Source: Denitratisoma oestradiolicum (lineage in GTDB: Bacteria; Pseudomonadota; Gammaproteobacteria; Burkholderiales; Rhodocyclaceae). Taken from it: DNA of 64,000 nt. Below are positions 33,675-42,504 of this stretch, piece by piece. Location: the NCBI RefSeq assembly GCF_902813185.1, contig NZ_LR778301.1, positions 496,001 to 560,000 of the forward strand, in the 5' to 3' direction. The notes under the pieces were generated by a model, which saw only the letters and a program-made list of their open reading frames with translations, had not been told where the DNA came from and made no database searches. The translations under genes and the position numbers were made by a program. Within the stretch, counting starts at the first letter, position 1, and each line of letters opens with the position of its first letter.

Positions 33675-34753
33675 AATCTCTGCTTGTTCTCCTCGTCCTG
33701 TTGCTTGTCGGCTGCGCCGGCACGACCGAAAAGGCCGTGCTGCGCATCAACCTGGATGAGGCGCCTCAAACTGTTCCCCGGATGTTCCCGCCCCAGTCCA
33801 ACGACGACATTCCGCGCTATATCTATGCGGGCCAGTTGCTGGGAGAAAGCAACTTTGTCTATCCGGAACGCCACGACAGCGCCTTGGTCAGCGCTCTGCG
33901 CTGGCTGGTGGGCCTGGGCCAGGCCGACGATGAGCCGAATGTTCTGCAACGCCCCCTGGCGGGCGTCGTGGATGACAGCGGCCGCATCCTGGTGACCGAT
34001 GTCAGCCGCCAGGCCGTGCTTGTCTTCGATCCGGGCAAGGGGGAACTGATGGCGTGGGACAAGGCGGTGGGCATGCAGAGCTTTGTCAGTCCGGTGGGCA
34101 TTGCCCTGGGCCGTGACGGTGTGGTCTATGTGGCCGATGCGGAACTGGGCTTGATCGCCCGTCTCGACCGGGAGGGCAGGAGCCTGGGCGCCTTGGGCAA
34201 GGGCATGCTGCAGCGCCCTACCGGCCTGGTCTATGACCTGGTTCGGCACCGCCTTTATGTGGCGGATACCTACGCCCATCACATCAAGATTTTCGAGGAA
34301 GACGGCAGCTTGGTGGGTGAGATTGGCGAACGGGGTGATCATCCCCTGGAATTCAACTATCCCACCTACCTGGCCCTGCACAATGATGCCCTCTATGTCT
34401 CCGACACCATGAACGCGCGGGTGCAGGTGATTTCCCTGGCCACCGGCGACTACATCCGCTCCATCGGCCAGCGGGGCATGAGCGTGGGGGATCTGGTGCG
34501 GCCCAAGGGCGTTGCGGTGGACAATGAGGGCAATGTCTACATTGTCGAGTCCTACTGGGACCACCTGCTGGTCTTCAATCAAAAAGGGGATTTCCTGATG
34601 CCCATTGGCGGCGGCGCGGGCCAGCAGGTAGGGCAGTATTATTTGCCCTCCGGTGTCTGGGTCGATGCCCGCAACCGGGTGTTCCTGTCCGATACCTTCA
34701 ATGGAAGAGTCGCGGTGTTTCAGTATCTTGGCGGTGGAGGCGAACATGAATAA
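33671..34753 (+). CDS. NHL-repeat beta-propeller lipoprotein
   Basis: A 360-residue lipoprotein: start GTG overlapping the previous stop (GTGA), signal peptide MKSLLVLLVLLLVGC with lipobox LLVGC. It has about six NHL blades (SPVGIALGRDGVVYVADAEL, RPTGLVYDLVRHRLYVADTY, YPTYLALHNDALYVSDTMNA, RPKGVAVDNEGNVYIVESYW, LPSGVWVDARNRVFLSDTFN). It is a paralogue of the lipoprotein at 23492, including the region before the propeller with a PRYIY or PRYAF motif. It ends inside the first codons of the 11-heme cytochrome. Each doubled-CXXCH cytochrome of the tetraheme type thus has an NHL neighbour or lies close to one. Confidence 0.9.
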   Translation: MKSLLVLLVLLLVGCAGTTEKAVLRINLDEAPQTVPRMFPPQSNDDIPRYIYAGQLLGESNFVYPERHDSALVSALRWLVGLGQADDEPNVLQRPLAGVVDDSGRILVTDVSRQAVLVFDPGKGELMAWDKAVGMQSFVSPVGIALGRDGVVYVADAELGLIARLDREGRSLGALGKGMLQRPTGLVYDLVRHRLYVADTYAHHIKIFEEDGSLVGEIGERGDHPLEFNYPTYLALHNDALYVSDTMNARVQVISLATGDYIRSIGQRGMSVGDLVRPKGVAVDNEGNVYIVESYWDHLLVFNQKGDFLMPIGGGAGQQVGQYYLPSGVWVDARNRVFLSDTFNGRVAVFQYLGGGGEHE

Positions 34754-37337
34754 GGGACGCTGGTTGGTGGCAGCCCTGGCGGGGCTGGTACTGATCATTT
34801 CAACCAGCGCCTGGTCGGCCCGTACCTCCAATGTCCGGCAGACCAAGCACAATCTGTCGTCCAGCGGCAGCAACGCTGTCAAGGCCAGTTCCCAGACCCA
34901 GGTCTGTGTGTTCTGCCACACGCCCCATGCGGCCACGCCCAATGCCACGCCCCTGTGGAACCGCAAGCTCTCCACCGCCAGTTATTCGGTTTACACCTCA
35001 TCCTCCCTGGACGCCGAGGCCATTGCCGGCGCCCAGCTCAGCGCGCCGGGGGGAAGCTCCAAGCTCTGTCTGTCCTGCCATGACGGCACCCTGGCCATCG
35101 GCCAGGTGAACGTGCTCAACGGCGCCGGTTCGGACACCACCCAGGGCACCCAGTCCATCTCCATGACGGGGACTGGTACTGGTGGCGTGATGCCTGATAG
35201 CGCCAAGACCACAGGCTTTACCCGCTATCTGGGGAACGACCTGACCAACGATCATCCCATTTCGGTGACCTACAACAAGACCCTGACCGACAGGGATGGC
35301 GAATTGCGGGCCGCAACCCAGAATGCCATTGACGGCACCTGGGAAATCGTTGACGGCAGCACCCGTCTGCTGGGTAAACGCAATTTCGGTTCCCAGGGCG
35401 GAGCTGGCCAGGCCAAGAAGCCCCTGATGCCCCTGGAAACCGCGGACAGCCAGATTCAGTGTGCCACCTGCCATGACCCCCATACCTATGAAACCGACGC
35501 CACCAAGGGCAACCAGAAGTTCCTGCGCCTGAACCGCTTCCAGGAGGCCGCTCCCTCGGGTACCTATAGTCAGACCAACGACATCATCTGTCTTTCCTGT
35601 CACGACAAGAACCAGGGCAACTCCAGTTGGGCCTTCTCGGCTCATGCCCATCCGGACGTGGCCAACGAGACCTACGTATCGGCCGCCGCGACCACACGGG
35701 AATTCCCCTCCGCACTGCCTGTCTGGAAGGCGGCCTGCCTCAACTGCCACGACACCCATACCGTCCAGGGAGCCCGTCGTTTACTGCGGGAAGGCACCGA
35801 CAGCGTCGCCAGCCCCAAGACCGGGGGCAGTCCGGCCCTGGAGGAAACCTGTTACCAATGCCATTCCTCTGCTTCCACCACCATCACCGCCCTGACCAAT
35901 GTGCCGGCCATCAAGGAGGACTTCGCCCTGGGCAAGAGCATGCCCATCACCTCTACCAACCAGCCGGGCGCCAGCGAGAAACACGACATCGGCAGCAAGA
36001 GCGTGGACTCGGGAGGAGTGGATTGCAGCACCACCACCAACAAATGCGGCGCCGACTTCGTCGAGGAACGAGGCAAGCTGGGGGTGGCGAATCTCAACAA
36101 CCGCCACGCCGAATGCACCGACTGCCACAATCCCCATCGGGTGATCCGGGCCCAGAACGGTCTGCCGGGAGCCTTGAGCAGCACCAACACCAAGGACACG
36201 GTATCGGGACGCAATACGGGCTGGGGCACACATCCGCACACGGATGCCACGGGTTATACCCATACCAATGTGATTTCCGGAGTGCTACGGGGTGCCTGGG
36301 GTGTGGAGCCCACCTATCCTGATGCGTCTTTTCACAGCAAGCCCAGCGGCTACACCGTCAAGCGGGGCGACCCGGGCAGCAACACCAACACGGCCGCCTC
36401 GGCCAGCTACGTGACACGGGAATACCAGATATGTTTCAAGTGCCATTCCGACTACGGCTATAGCGACAACAACACCCACCCCACCGGAGACCGGCCCACC
36501 CTGGGCAGTTTCACCGGCGGCACCGCCTCGGGAACCAATAATCTGACCCAGTACACCAATCAGGCCAAGGAATTTCAGGCCCCCGCCGGGCACAAAGGAC
36601 AAGTGAGCGCGGGGACGGCAGCCGGTGCCGCAGTGGATACCAACAACCATCGTTCCTGGCATCCGGTAATGGACAGCACCGGGCGCACCACCGCGATTCG
36701 CAATGCCAATGCCAACAACTGGAATGCGCCCTGGAACAACGCGGTGGGCACCCAGACCATGTATTGCAGTGACTGCCACGGGTCCGGGATCGCCTCGGGC
36801 ACCTATAGCGTGATACCCGCCAGCGGCAAGCCCTGGGGACCTCATGGCTCCGCCAATGACTTCCTCCTCAAGGGCGTCTGGAACAACGCCACCGGCAGCG
36901 GCCAGGAAACCACGGGCCTGTGCTTCAAGTGCCATAGCTATTCGCTCTATGCCACCCGCGGCGGCGGGTCCAGCGGTTTCGGCGGTTCCAAGGACAGCAA
37001 CCTGCATTCCTACCATGCCGACAAGCTCGGCAAGATGCGCTGCAACTGGTGCCATGTGGCGGTGCCCCACGGCTGGAAGAACAAGGCCCTGCTGGTCAAT
37101 CTCAACGACGTGGGCGCCGAGGGCGGTCTGGCGTCAGGTACCCAGGTCAGGAACGGCACCACGGCCGCCTACAACCGGCAACCCTACTACATGAATGCCA
37201 TCAACAAGATCAAGACCTTTGCCACCAGTGGCAATTGGGCGGACTCCAACTGTGGGTCAAAGGGCGCGCCGGGGAACAACACGACCGGCAGAAGCTGGAT
37301 GCGCGACAGCAACGAGAACTGCACCAATCCGCCTTGA
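34746..37337 (+). CDS. Undecaheme (11-heme) cytochrome with tetraheme-like N-terminal domain
   Basis: An 863-residue secreted protein with signal peptide (GLVLIISTSAWSA) and eleven CXXCH sites. The first four (CVFCHTPH, CLSCHDG, CATCHDPH, CLSCHDKN) and the text between them (QTKHNLS, TPLWNRK, TNDHPISV) align with the stand-alone tetraheme at 24866. Seven more follow (CLNCH, CYQCH, CTDCH, CFKCH, CSDCH, CFKCH, CNWCH) with long Gly/Ser/Thr/Asn-rich spacers, as in extracellular cytochromes. No membrane anchor is seen. The ATG at 34746 overlaps the NHL gene, and the stop overlaps the ResB start. A surface-exposed or filament-associated cytochrome is the likely role (inference). Confidence 0.92.
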   Translation: MNKGRWLVAALAGLVLIISTSAWSARTSNVRQTKHNLSSSGSNAVKASSQTQVCVFCHTPHAATPNATPLWNRKLSTASYSVYTSSSLDAEAIAGAQLSAPGGSSKLCLSCHDGTLAIGQVNVLNGAGSDTTQGTQSISMTGTGTGGVMPDSAKTTGFTRYLGNDLTNDHPISVTYNKTLTDRDGELRAATQNAIDGTWEIVDGSTRLLGKRNFGSQGGAGQAKKPLMPLETADSQIQCATCHDPHTYETDATKGNQKFLRLNRFQEAAPSGTYSQTNDIICLSCHDKNQGNSSWAFSAHAHPDVANETYVSAAATTREFPSALPVWKAACLNCHDTHTVQGARRLLREGTDSVASPKTGGSPALEETCYQCHSSASTTITALTNVPAIKEDFALGKSMPITSTNQPGASEKHDIGSKSVDSGGVDCSTTTNKCGADFVEERGKLGVANLNNRHAECTDCHNPHRVIRAQNGLPGALSSTNTKDTVSGRNTGWGTHPHTDATGYTHTNVISGVLRGAWGVEPTYPDASFHSKPSGYTVKRGDPGSNTNTAASASYVTREYQICFKCHSDYGYSDNNTHPTGDRPTLGSFTGGTASGTNNLTQYTNQAKEFQAPAGHKGQVSAGTAAGAAVDTNNHRSWHPVMDSTGRTTAIRNANANNWNAPWNNAVGTQTMYCSDCHGSGIASGTYSVIPASGKPWGPHGSANDFLLKGVWNNATGSGQETTGLCFKCHSYSLYATRGGGSSGFGGSKDSNLHSYHADKLGKMRCNWCHVAVPHGWKNKALLVNLNDVGAEGGLASGTQVRNGTTAAYNRQPYYMNAINKIKTFATSGNWADSNCGSKGAPGNNTTGRSWMRDSNENCTNPP

Positions 37338-38293
37338 TGGGAGTCCTGCAACTGCTGGCCTCCCTCAAGCTGACCCTGGTCATTCTGCTGCTGCTCGGGG
37401 TCAGCGTCACCCTGGCCTATTTCAGCGCAGTGCGCACCAGCCCCGGGCTGGTGTTGTCCCTGGGCCTGCTGGCTGTCAACCTGCTGGCCTCCATCGCCAC
37501 CAATGCCAAGTTCCGTCGCCAGACCCCGCTGCTGGTGTTTCATCTGGCCCTGCTGGTCATCGTGCTGCTGGTGGCCCTGGGACGGATGACCTATCTCAAG
37601 GGACAGACCGAGGTGGTGGCGGGAGAGGAGTTCGCTGGCCAGCTCTCTCTGATGGAGGCCGGCCCCTGGCACGATGGAGGCATTGAACGAGTGCGCTTCA
37701 CCAACCTGGGATTCCGCATTCCTTACGGCCCCGACCTGCGGCGGCTCTCCACGGAAAACCGGGTGCGCTGGGTGGCGCCGGACGGGCGGGTACAGGAACA
37801 GACCATTGGCGATCATCGGCCCCTGGTGATCAGTCACTATCGGTTCTATGCCAATTGGAACAAGGGCTTTACCCTGCTGTTCCGTTGGCATCCTGTGGGT
37901 GGTGCGCCCGTTGCCGGCGCGGTGAACCTGCCGGGCTATCCAGCCAACAGTCGCCAGGCCCAGCGCTGGAGCCTGCCTGGCACGGATCGGTCAGTCTGGG
38001 CACTGCTGCAATTCGACGAGGAGCTGATCCCCGAGAGCGGCGGGGAATTCCGTCTGCCGAGCCGGCATGAAGTGATTTTGCGTACCGAGGATCAGCGTTG
38101 GGTGTTGATGCCGGGGGGGCATATCGACCTGCCCCAGGGGCGCCTGGAATACCTCGGCCTATCCACCTGGATGGGTTATTCGGTGAGCTACGACCGCACC
38201 CTCCCCTGGCTCCTGGCCGCCGCCGTGCTGGCGGTACTGGCGCTGGCCTGGCACTTTCAAGCAAAATTCGCCGCCCGGCCCTGGAACCCCTGA
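37337..38293 (+). CDS. resB: ResB/Ccs1-type System II cytochrome c biogenesis protein (short form)
   Basis: A 318-residue membrane protein with three N-terminal helices (LKLTLVILLLLGVSVTLAYF, LLVFHLALLVIVLLVALG), a periplasmic domain of about 190 residues and a C-terminal helix. It matches ResB at the conserved HLALL histidine region and at LEYLGLSTWMGYSVSYDRT near the end. Classical ResB/CcsB is longer (often over 400 residues); short forms are known in Geobacter-like bacteria. Its ATG overlaps the stop of the 11-heme gene (TGATG), so the two are translationally coupled. It pairs with CcsA to export and ligate haem. Confidence 0.87.
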   Translation: MGVLQLLASLKLTLVILLLLGVSVTLAYFSAVRTSPGLVLSLGLLAVNLLASIATNAKFRRQTPLLVFHLALLVIVLLVALGRMTYLKGQTEVVAGEEFAGQLSLMEAGPWHDGGIERVRFTNLGFRIPYGPDLRRLSTENRVRWVAPDGRVQEQTIGDHRPLVISHYRFYANWNKGFTLLFRWHPVGGAPVAGAVNLPGYPANSRQAQRWSLPGTDRSVWALLQFDEELIPESGGEFRLPSRHEVILRTEDQRWVLMPGGHIDLPQGRLEYLGLSTWMGYSVSYDRTLPWLLAAAVLAVLALAWHFQAKFAARPWNP

Positions 38294-38348
38294 AGAACCA
38301 TGGCGACCATGACTTATCCATCTTTCTTGCAACCCAAGTCTGAATCCG

Positions 38349-39176
38349 ATGCCAAATTTCAGTGAAATGCCCGACCTGAATTATCTCTGGGCCGCCGTGG
38401 TGGCCTACGTGCTGGCGGGCAGCCTCGCCATCATCGGCGTGTTGCTGAGAAAACGCCCCGAACGTACCGTACTGACTCTCATGGCTCTAGGGGTGGCGCT
38501 CCATACCGTGGCCATCGCCATGCGCTGGGAGCGACTGGGCCACGGCCCCTTCGTCACCATGTTCGAGATTCTTTCCAGCAATGTCTGGAGCCTGATGCTG
38601 GCCTTCACCCTGGCCTACTGGCGCCTGCCTTCCGTGCGGCCCATCGCGGCGGTGGTGATGCCTATCCTGTTCACCATGATGGGCTGGCTGATGACCACCA
38701 GCCCGGGCGAGACCCATCTGCCGCCCACTTATCACACGGTCTGGCTGTTCATCCACATCGGTTTCGGCAAGGTCTTCCTTGGCGCGGTGCTGGTGGCGGT
38801 GGGGCTCTCCGGCGTGATCCTGCTGCGCCCGACTGCCTTTGGACAGTCCCGTTTCCAGCGGCTGCCGGACAATGAGCGTCTGTCGGAGCTGGCCTTCCGT
38901 TGCATGGCCATCGGCCTGGTGTTCGAGACCCTGATGCTGATCGCCGGCTCCATCTGGGCACAGGATGCCTGGGGCCGCTATTGGGACTGGGATCCGCTGG
39001 AAACCTGGTCCTTCATCACCTGGCTGATGGTGGCCTCCTCACTTCATACCCGGGTGACCTTCCGCCTCAGCCCGCGGATCTGGTCTCTGCTGGTCTTGAC
39101 GGTATTCGTGCTGGCCTTCCTGACCTTCTTCGGCGTGCCCTTCATTTCCACCTCCCCCCATAAGGGGGCGGTATGA
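38349..39176 (+). CDS. ccsA: CcsA/ResC-type System II haem lyase subunit
   Basis: A 275-residue protein with about eight membrane helices and the tryptophan-rich WWD domain, AQDAWGRYWDWDPLETWSFI, that handles haem in CcsA, CcmC and CcmF. Flanking histidines are present (HTVWLFIHIGFGKVF, SLHTRVTF). With ResB it forms the CcsBA synthase of System II. The genome also has System I genes on both sides. Its TGA overlaps an ATG that opens the tandem-repeat reading frame at 39173. It may serve the special multiheme substrates just upstream (inference). Confidence 0.94.
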   Translation: MPNFSEMPDLNYLWAAVVAYVLAGSLAIIGVLLRKRPERTVLTLMALGVALHTVAIAMRWERLGHGPFVTMFEILSSNVWSLMLAFTLAYWRLPSVRPIAAVVMPILFTMMGWLMTTSPGETHLPPTYHTVWLFIHIGFGKVFLGAVLVAVGLSGVILLRPTAFGQSRFQRLPDNERLSELAFRCMAIGLVFETLMLIAGSIWAQDAWGRYWDWDPLETWSFITWLMVASSLHTRVTFRLSPRIWSLLVLTVFVLAFLTFFGVPFISTSPHKGAV

Positions 39177-39733
39177 GCGCCCCGCACGGCCGCCCGAAAG
39201 GGTGCATTACACAATTCGGAGCCGCAAAGCGGCGAACCGCCGTCACCCCCTCACTCGGGGAGGGGGCGGCTGGGGGGAGGGCGCCGCGCCGCATGGCCGC
39301 CCAAAGGCGCGGCAGCGTTATGCATGGAGCTGGCGTTAGCCGGCGAACTACCGTCACCCCCTCACTCGGGGAGGGGGCGGCTGGGGGGAGGGCGCCGCGC
39401 CGCATGGCCGCCCAAAGGCGCGGCAGCGTTATGCATGGAGCTGGCGTTAGCCGGCGAACTACCGTCACCCCCTCATTCGGGGAGGGGGCGGCTGGGGGGA
39501 GGGCGCCGCGCCGCATGGCCGCCCAAAGGCGCGGCAGCGTTATGCATGGAGCTGGTGTTAGCCGGCGAACTACCGTCACCCCCTCATTCGGGGAGGGGGC
39601 GGCTGGGGGGAGGGCGCCGCGCCGCATGGCCGCCCAAAGGCGCGGCAGCGTTATGCATGGAGCTGGCGTTAGCCGGCGAACTACCGTCACCCCCTCACTC
39701 GGGGAGGGGGCTGGGGGGAGGGCAGTCCAATGA
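39173..39733 (+). other. Repeat-encoded reading frame linking ccsA to the next gene
   Basis: An uninterrupted 186-codon frame starts with an ATG overlapping the ccsA stop (ATGA) and ends with a TGA overlapping the ATG of the oxidase-like gene at 39730 (ATGA). It is almost wholly the 37-residue translation of the 111-bp array (RTTVTPSLGEGAAGGRAPRR core). It has no recognisable domain, so it is probably not a functional protein. It may instead be translated to carry ribosomes from ccsA to the next gene. Both strands are open here because the sequence is GC-rich, so the frame alone is weak evidence. Confidence 0.35.
39177..39729. repeat. Tandem array, 111-bp period
   Basis: Copies begin at 39241, 39352, 39463, 39574 and, truncated, 39685, each exactly 111 bases apart. 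A diverged partial copy precedes them from 39177. Copies differ at single bases (CACTCGG or CATTCGG; CTGGCG or CTGGTG). Each unit holds a palindromic GC-rich core (CCCCTCACTCGGGGAGGGG) and a GGGGGGAGGG stretch. The last such stretch is the probable ribosome site for the gene at 39730. There are no unique spacers, so this is not a CRISPR. Confidence 0.95.
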
Positions 39734-41541
39734 TCCAGGTAGCACAGTTTGCCGGCCCGACCCGCCGGCTGGCTCTGGGCTGGCTGCTGCTGGCCCTGGG
39801 CAGCCTGGGCCTCTCGGCGCTCTTCGCCATCGCCCTGGTGGTGGCCCGCACCCCCCTCTTCGGCCTGGGCGGCGGCACCTTCCGCACGGCTCTGGTGCTT
39901 CATGTGGATCTGGCCGTGGTGGTGTGGTTCCTGTCCATGGCGGCCGGCATCTGGGTGCTGGCCGTCGGCCGGGCCGGGCTGATCGGCTGGGCCGGCCTGG
40001 GCCTGGCGGCCCTGGGGGTGACCACCATGGTGGTGTCGCCGCCCCTGATCGGCGGCATCCCGGTACTGGCGAACTATGTGCCTTTGCTGGACAGCGCCGC
40101 CTACTTCGGCGCCATGGCGGCCTTTGCCCTTGGTGTGATCCTGATGGCGGGGCGGGCAGTCATCGTGAAGCCTGATGCAGAACCCTGGCGCCTGGCGGCG
40201 TGGCTGGCGGCCCTGGTGGCGCTGATCGCCGCTGTCCAATTGCTCTGGGCCTTCGGTTCGGCCAGTGGCGCCAAGTCCCTGCTGACCCTGGACGATCGCC
40301 TCTGGCCTGTCGGCCACACTTTGCAATATGTCCATGTGCTGTTGCTGATGGCGGCCTGGAGCGTGCTGGCCGAAGGGCAGTCCGTCTCACGGGGTCTGTT
40401 GCCGGCCCTGATGATCGTCACGGCTCTGCCGGCCCTGGCCAGCCTGGGAGCAACCTTCCTCCATCCCATGGGCAGCGTCGAGCAGCGGGTGGCCTTCACC
40501 ACCCTGATGCGCTGGACCTCCTGGCCCCCGGCGGTGGTCTATGGCCTGGTGCTGCTCAAGGGTCTTCTGGGACGCCGAGCCTTCTGGCGCGAGCCGGAAT
40601 CAGCGGCCCTGCTGCTGTCCATTCTATTGTTCTTCGCTGGCTGCCTGCTGGGGGCCACCATCCGGGGCGAATCCACCGCCGTGCCGGCCCACTATCACGG
40701 CACCGTGGGCGCCGTGACCCTGGCCTATCTGGTCTGGGGACAGCGTCTGCTGTCGGCCCTGGGGCTTCCTGCCGCCGACCGGCCCCGGCTTGCCTGGCTA
40801 CCCCTGATCTACGGCCTGGGTATTGCCCTGCTGGTGGCCGGCCTGGGCTGGTGGGGTGGCCAGGATGTGCCTCGCAAGGTGGCCCACGCCGAACTGCTGG
40901 GGCAGGGCGTCCCCTACTTTCTGGCCATGGGCCTGGCCGGCCTGGGGGGGCTGCTGGCCCTGGGGGCCGTGCTGGTTCATGTGGGGCTGTTGTTTCGCCG
41001 CCTGGCCCAGGGTCCTCGGGTCGATGTGCGGCCCTTCGCCCTGGGTCTGACCCTGTTGCTGCTGGTGGGCGGCGGTTGGCTGCTGGGGGGGGTGGATGGC
41101 AATCTCTACCGTGGCGGCTCCCTGGCCGGCCATGTGGCGGAGCGCAAGGGGGCCGAGATCGAAGCTCGCTTCCAGCAGGGGGTGATCATGCTCCACGCCC
41201 GCCAGTACGAACATGCCCTGGCAGCCTTCCACCGGGTGCTGGAGCTGGCGCCGGAAATGCCCGAGGCTCACGTGAATATCGGTTATGCCCTGCTGGGCAT
41301 GAGAAAATACGCCGCCGCCCGTGATTTCTTCGACGCCGCCACCGAATTGCGCAATGATCAGATCAATGCCTATTACGGTCTGGCCGTGGCCCTGGAGGGT
41401 ACGGGAGATGTGGCCGGCGCCCTGGGGGCCATGCGCACCTATCTGCATCGCACCGCGTCTGACGATCCCTATCGGCGCAAGGCGGAAGCGGCGGTGTGGG
41501 AATGGGAAGAAAAGCTGAGACTTCAGCGGGAGAAAAAATGA
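39730..41541 (+). CDS. Haem-copper-oxidase subunit I-like membrane protein fused to TPRs
   Basis: A 603-residue protein. The first 450 residues form about 12 helices with histidines placed as in haem-copper oxidase subunit I: LVLHVDLAVVVWFL (low-spin haem region), VGHTLQYVHVLLL (like the GHPEVY CuB helix, with H and Y four apart) and VPAHYHGTVGAV (like AHFHYV). The HH pair of helix VII is reduced to LHPMG. Residues about 470-590 are TPR repeats (ARQYEHALAAFHRVLELAPE). It lies between ccsA and ccmC. It may be a diverged oxidase or a haem-binding maturation protein; function is unknown. Confidence 0.75.
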   Translation: MIQVAQFAGPTRRLALGWLLLALGSLGLSALFAIALVVARTPLFGLGGGTFRTALVLHVDLAVVVWFLSMAAGIWVLAVGRAGLIGWAGLGLAALGVTTMVVSPPLIGGIPVLANYVPLLDSAAYFGAMAAFALGVILMAGRAVIVKPDAEPWRLAAWLAALVALIAAVQLLWAFGSASGAKSLLTLDDRLWPVGHTLQYVHVLLLMAAWSVLAEGQSVSRGLLPALMIVTALPALASLGATFLHPMGSVEQRVAFTTLMRWTSWPPAVVYGLVLLKGLLGRRAFWREPESAALLLSILLFFAGCLLGATIRGESTAVPAHYHGTVGAVTLAYLVWGQRLLSALGLPAADRPRLAWLPLIYGLGIALLVAGLGWWGGQDVPRKVAHAELLGQGVPYFLAMGLAGLGGLLALGAVLVHVGLLFRRLAQGPRVDVRPFALGLTLLLLVGGGWLLGGVDGNLYRGGSLAGHVAERKGAEIEARFQQGVIMLHARQYEHALAAFHRVLELAPEMPEAHVNIGYALLGMRKYAAARDFFDAATELRNDQINAYYGLAVALEGTGDVAGALGAMRTYLHRTASDDPYRRKAEAAVWEWEEKLRLQREKK

Positions 41542-41566
41542 TTTTCGTGGCAGGTGAATATTCGAG

Positions 41567-42319
41567 ATGAACAACCGACTGATCAACTTGTACCGGTTTG
41601 CCGCTCCTTCCACCTTCTATCCCCTGGCGGGAAAGATGATTCCCTGGTTCGCCGCTCTTGCCGTGGCCTTCGGCCTGGCGGGCCTGTGGCTGGGGCTGCT
41701 GGTGGCCCCGACCGACTTTCAGCAGGGGGAGGGCTATCGCATCATCTTCGTTCATGTGCCCGCCTCCTGGATGTCCATGTTCATCTATCTGGTGATGGCC
41801 TTCTGGGCCGCTCTGGGCCTGGCTTTCAATACCCGCCTGTCGGGCATGATGGCCACCGCCCTGGCGCCTACCGGCGCCCTGATGGCCTTCCTCTCCCTGT
41901 GGACTGGCGCCCTCTGGGGCAAGCCCATGTGGGGCACCTGGTGGGTGTGGGATGCCCGGCTGACCTCGGAACTGATCCTGCTGTTCCTGTACATCGGCTT
42001 CATCGCCCTCCAGGCCGCCATTGATGATCCGCGCCGGGCCGACAAGGCCGGCGGGCTCCTGTTGCTGGTGGGCGTGGTCAATGTGCCCATCATCTATTTC
42101 TCGGTGAAGTGGTGGAATACCCTGCACCAGGGCTCTTCGGTGAGCCTGACCAAATCCCCCTCCATGGCGGCAATCATGCTCTGGGGCATGCTGCTGATGG
42201 CCCTGTGCTTCTGGATGTATTCCATCGCCGTGGCCCTGGCCCGGGTGCGCATCATCATGCTGGAGCGGGAACGCCATACCGAATGGGTGAAGGAACTCCT
42301 GGCGGGAGACAAGACATGA
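41567..42319 (+). CDS. ccmC: Haem chaperone-loading protein CcmC
   Basis: CcmC attaches haem to CcmE in System I. The 250-residue protein has six helices, the WWD motif [20 protein letters not shown], and flanking histidines in [12 protein letters not shown] and [13 protein letters not shown]. Length and motifs are canonical. It begins 25 bases after the oxidase-like gene and overlaps ccmD by four bases (ATGA). ccmA and ccmB, normally directly upstream, are at 4.3-5.7 kb on the other strand. Confidence 0.97.
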   Translation: MNNRLINLYRFAAPSTFYPLAGKMIPWFAALAVAFGLAGLWLGLLVAPTDFQQGEGYRIIFVHVPASWMSMFIYLVMAFWAALGLAFNTRLSGMMATALAPTGALMAFLSLWTGALWGKPMWGTWWVWDARLTSELILLFLYIGFIALQAAIDDPRRADKAGGLLLLVGVVNVPIIYFSVKWWNTLHQGSSVSLTKSPSMAAIMLWGMLLMALCFWMYSIAVALARVRIIMLERERHTEWVKELLAGDKT

Positions 42320-42504
42320 TTTTCTGGAACAGTTTTGCCGATTTCATCGCCATGGGCGGCTATGGCGGCTATGTCTGGGGCTCCTTCGGCATGGCGGCCC
42401 TGATCATGGTCATGGAACCCATCCTCGTCGTTCGCCGTCGAACCCAGACCATTGCGCGCCTGAAGCGTCAGGCCCGCGCCGAAGCAAGGAACTCCTCCGA
42501 ATGA
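42316..42504 (+). CDS. ccmD: Haem exporter accessory protein CcmD
   Basis: A 62-residue single-helix protein ([19 protein letters not shown]) with a basic cytoplasmic tail ([18 protein letters not shown]), the normal CcmD layout. It helps release holo-CcmE from CcmC. The start is fixed by the ATGA overlap with ccmC, and the stop overlaps the ccmE start in the same way (ATGA). Confidence 0.94.
   Translation: MIFWNSFADFIAMGGYGGYVWGSFGMAALIMVMEPILVVRRRTQTIARLKRQARAEARNSSE

Noticed and set aside
39177..39729. Possible CRISPR array
   Set aside because: Units are contiguous 111-bp direct repeats with no unique spacers and no cas genes nearby.
39142..40335. Long minus-strand frame over the 111-bp array and the oxidase-like gene
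   Set aside because: It is open only because the array period is a multiple of three and the DNA is GC-rich; the plus-strand gene has clear membrane helices and motifs.
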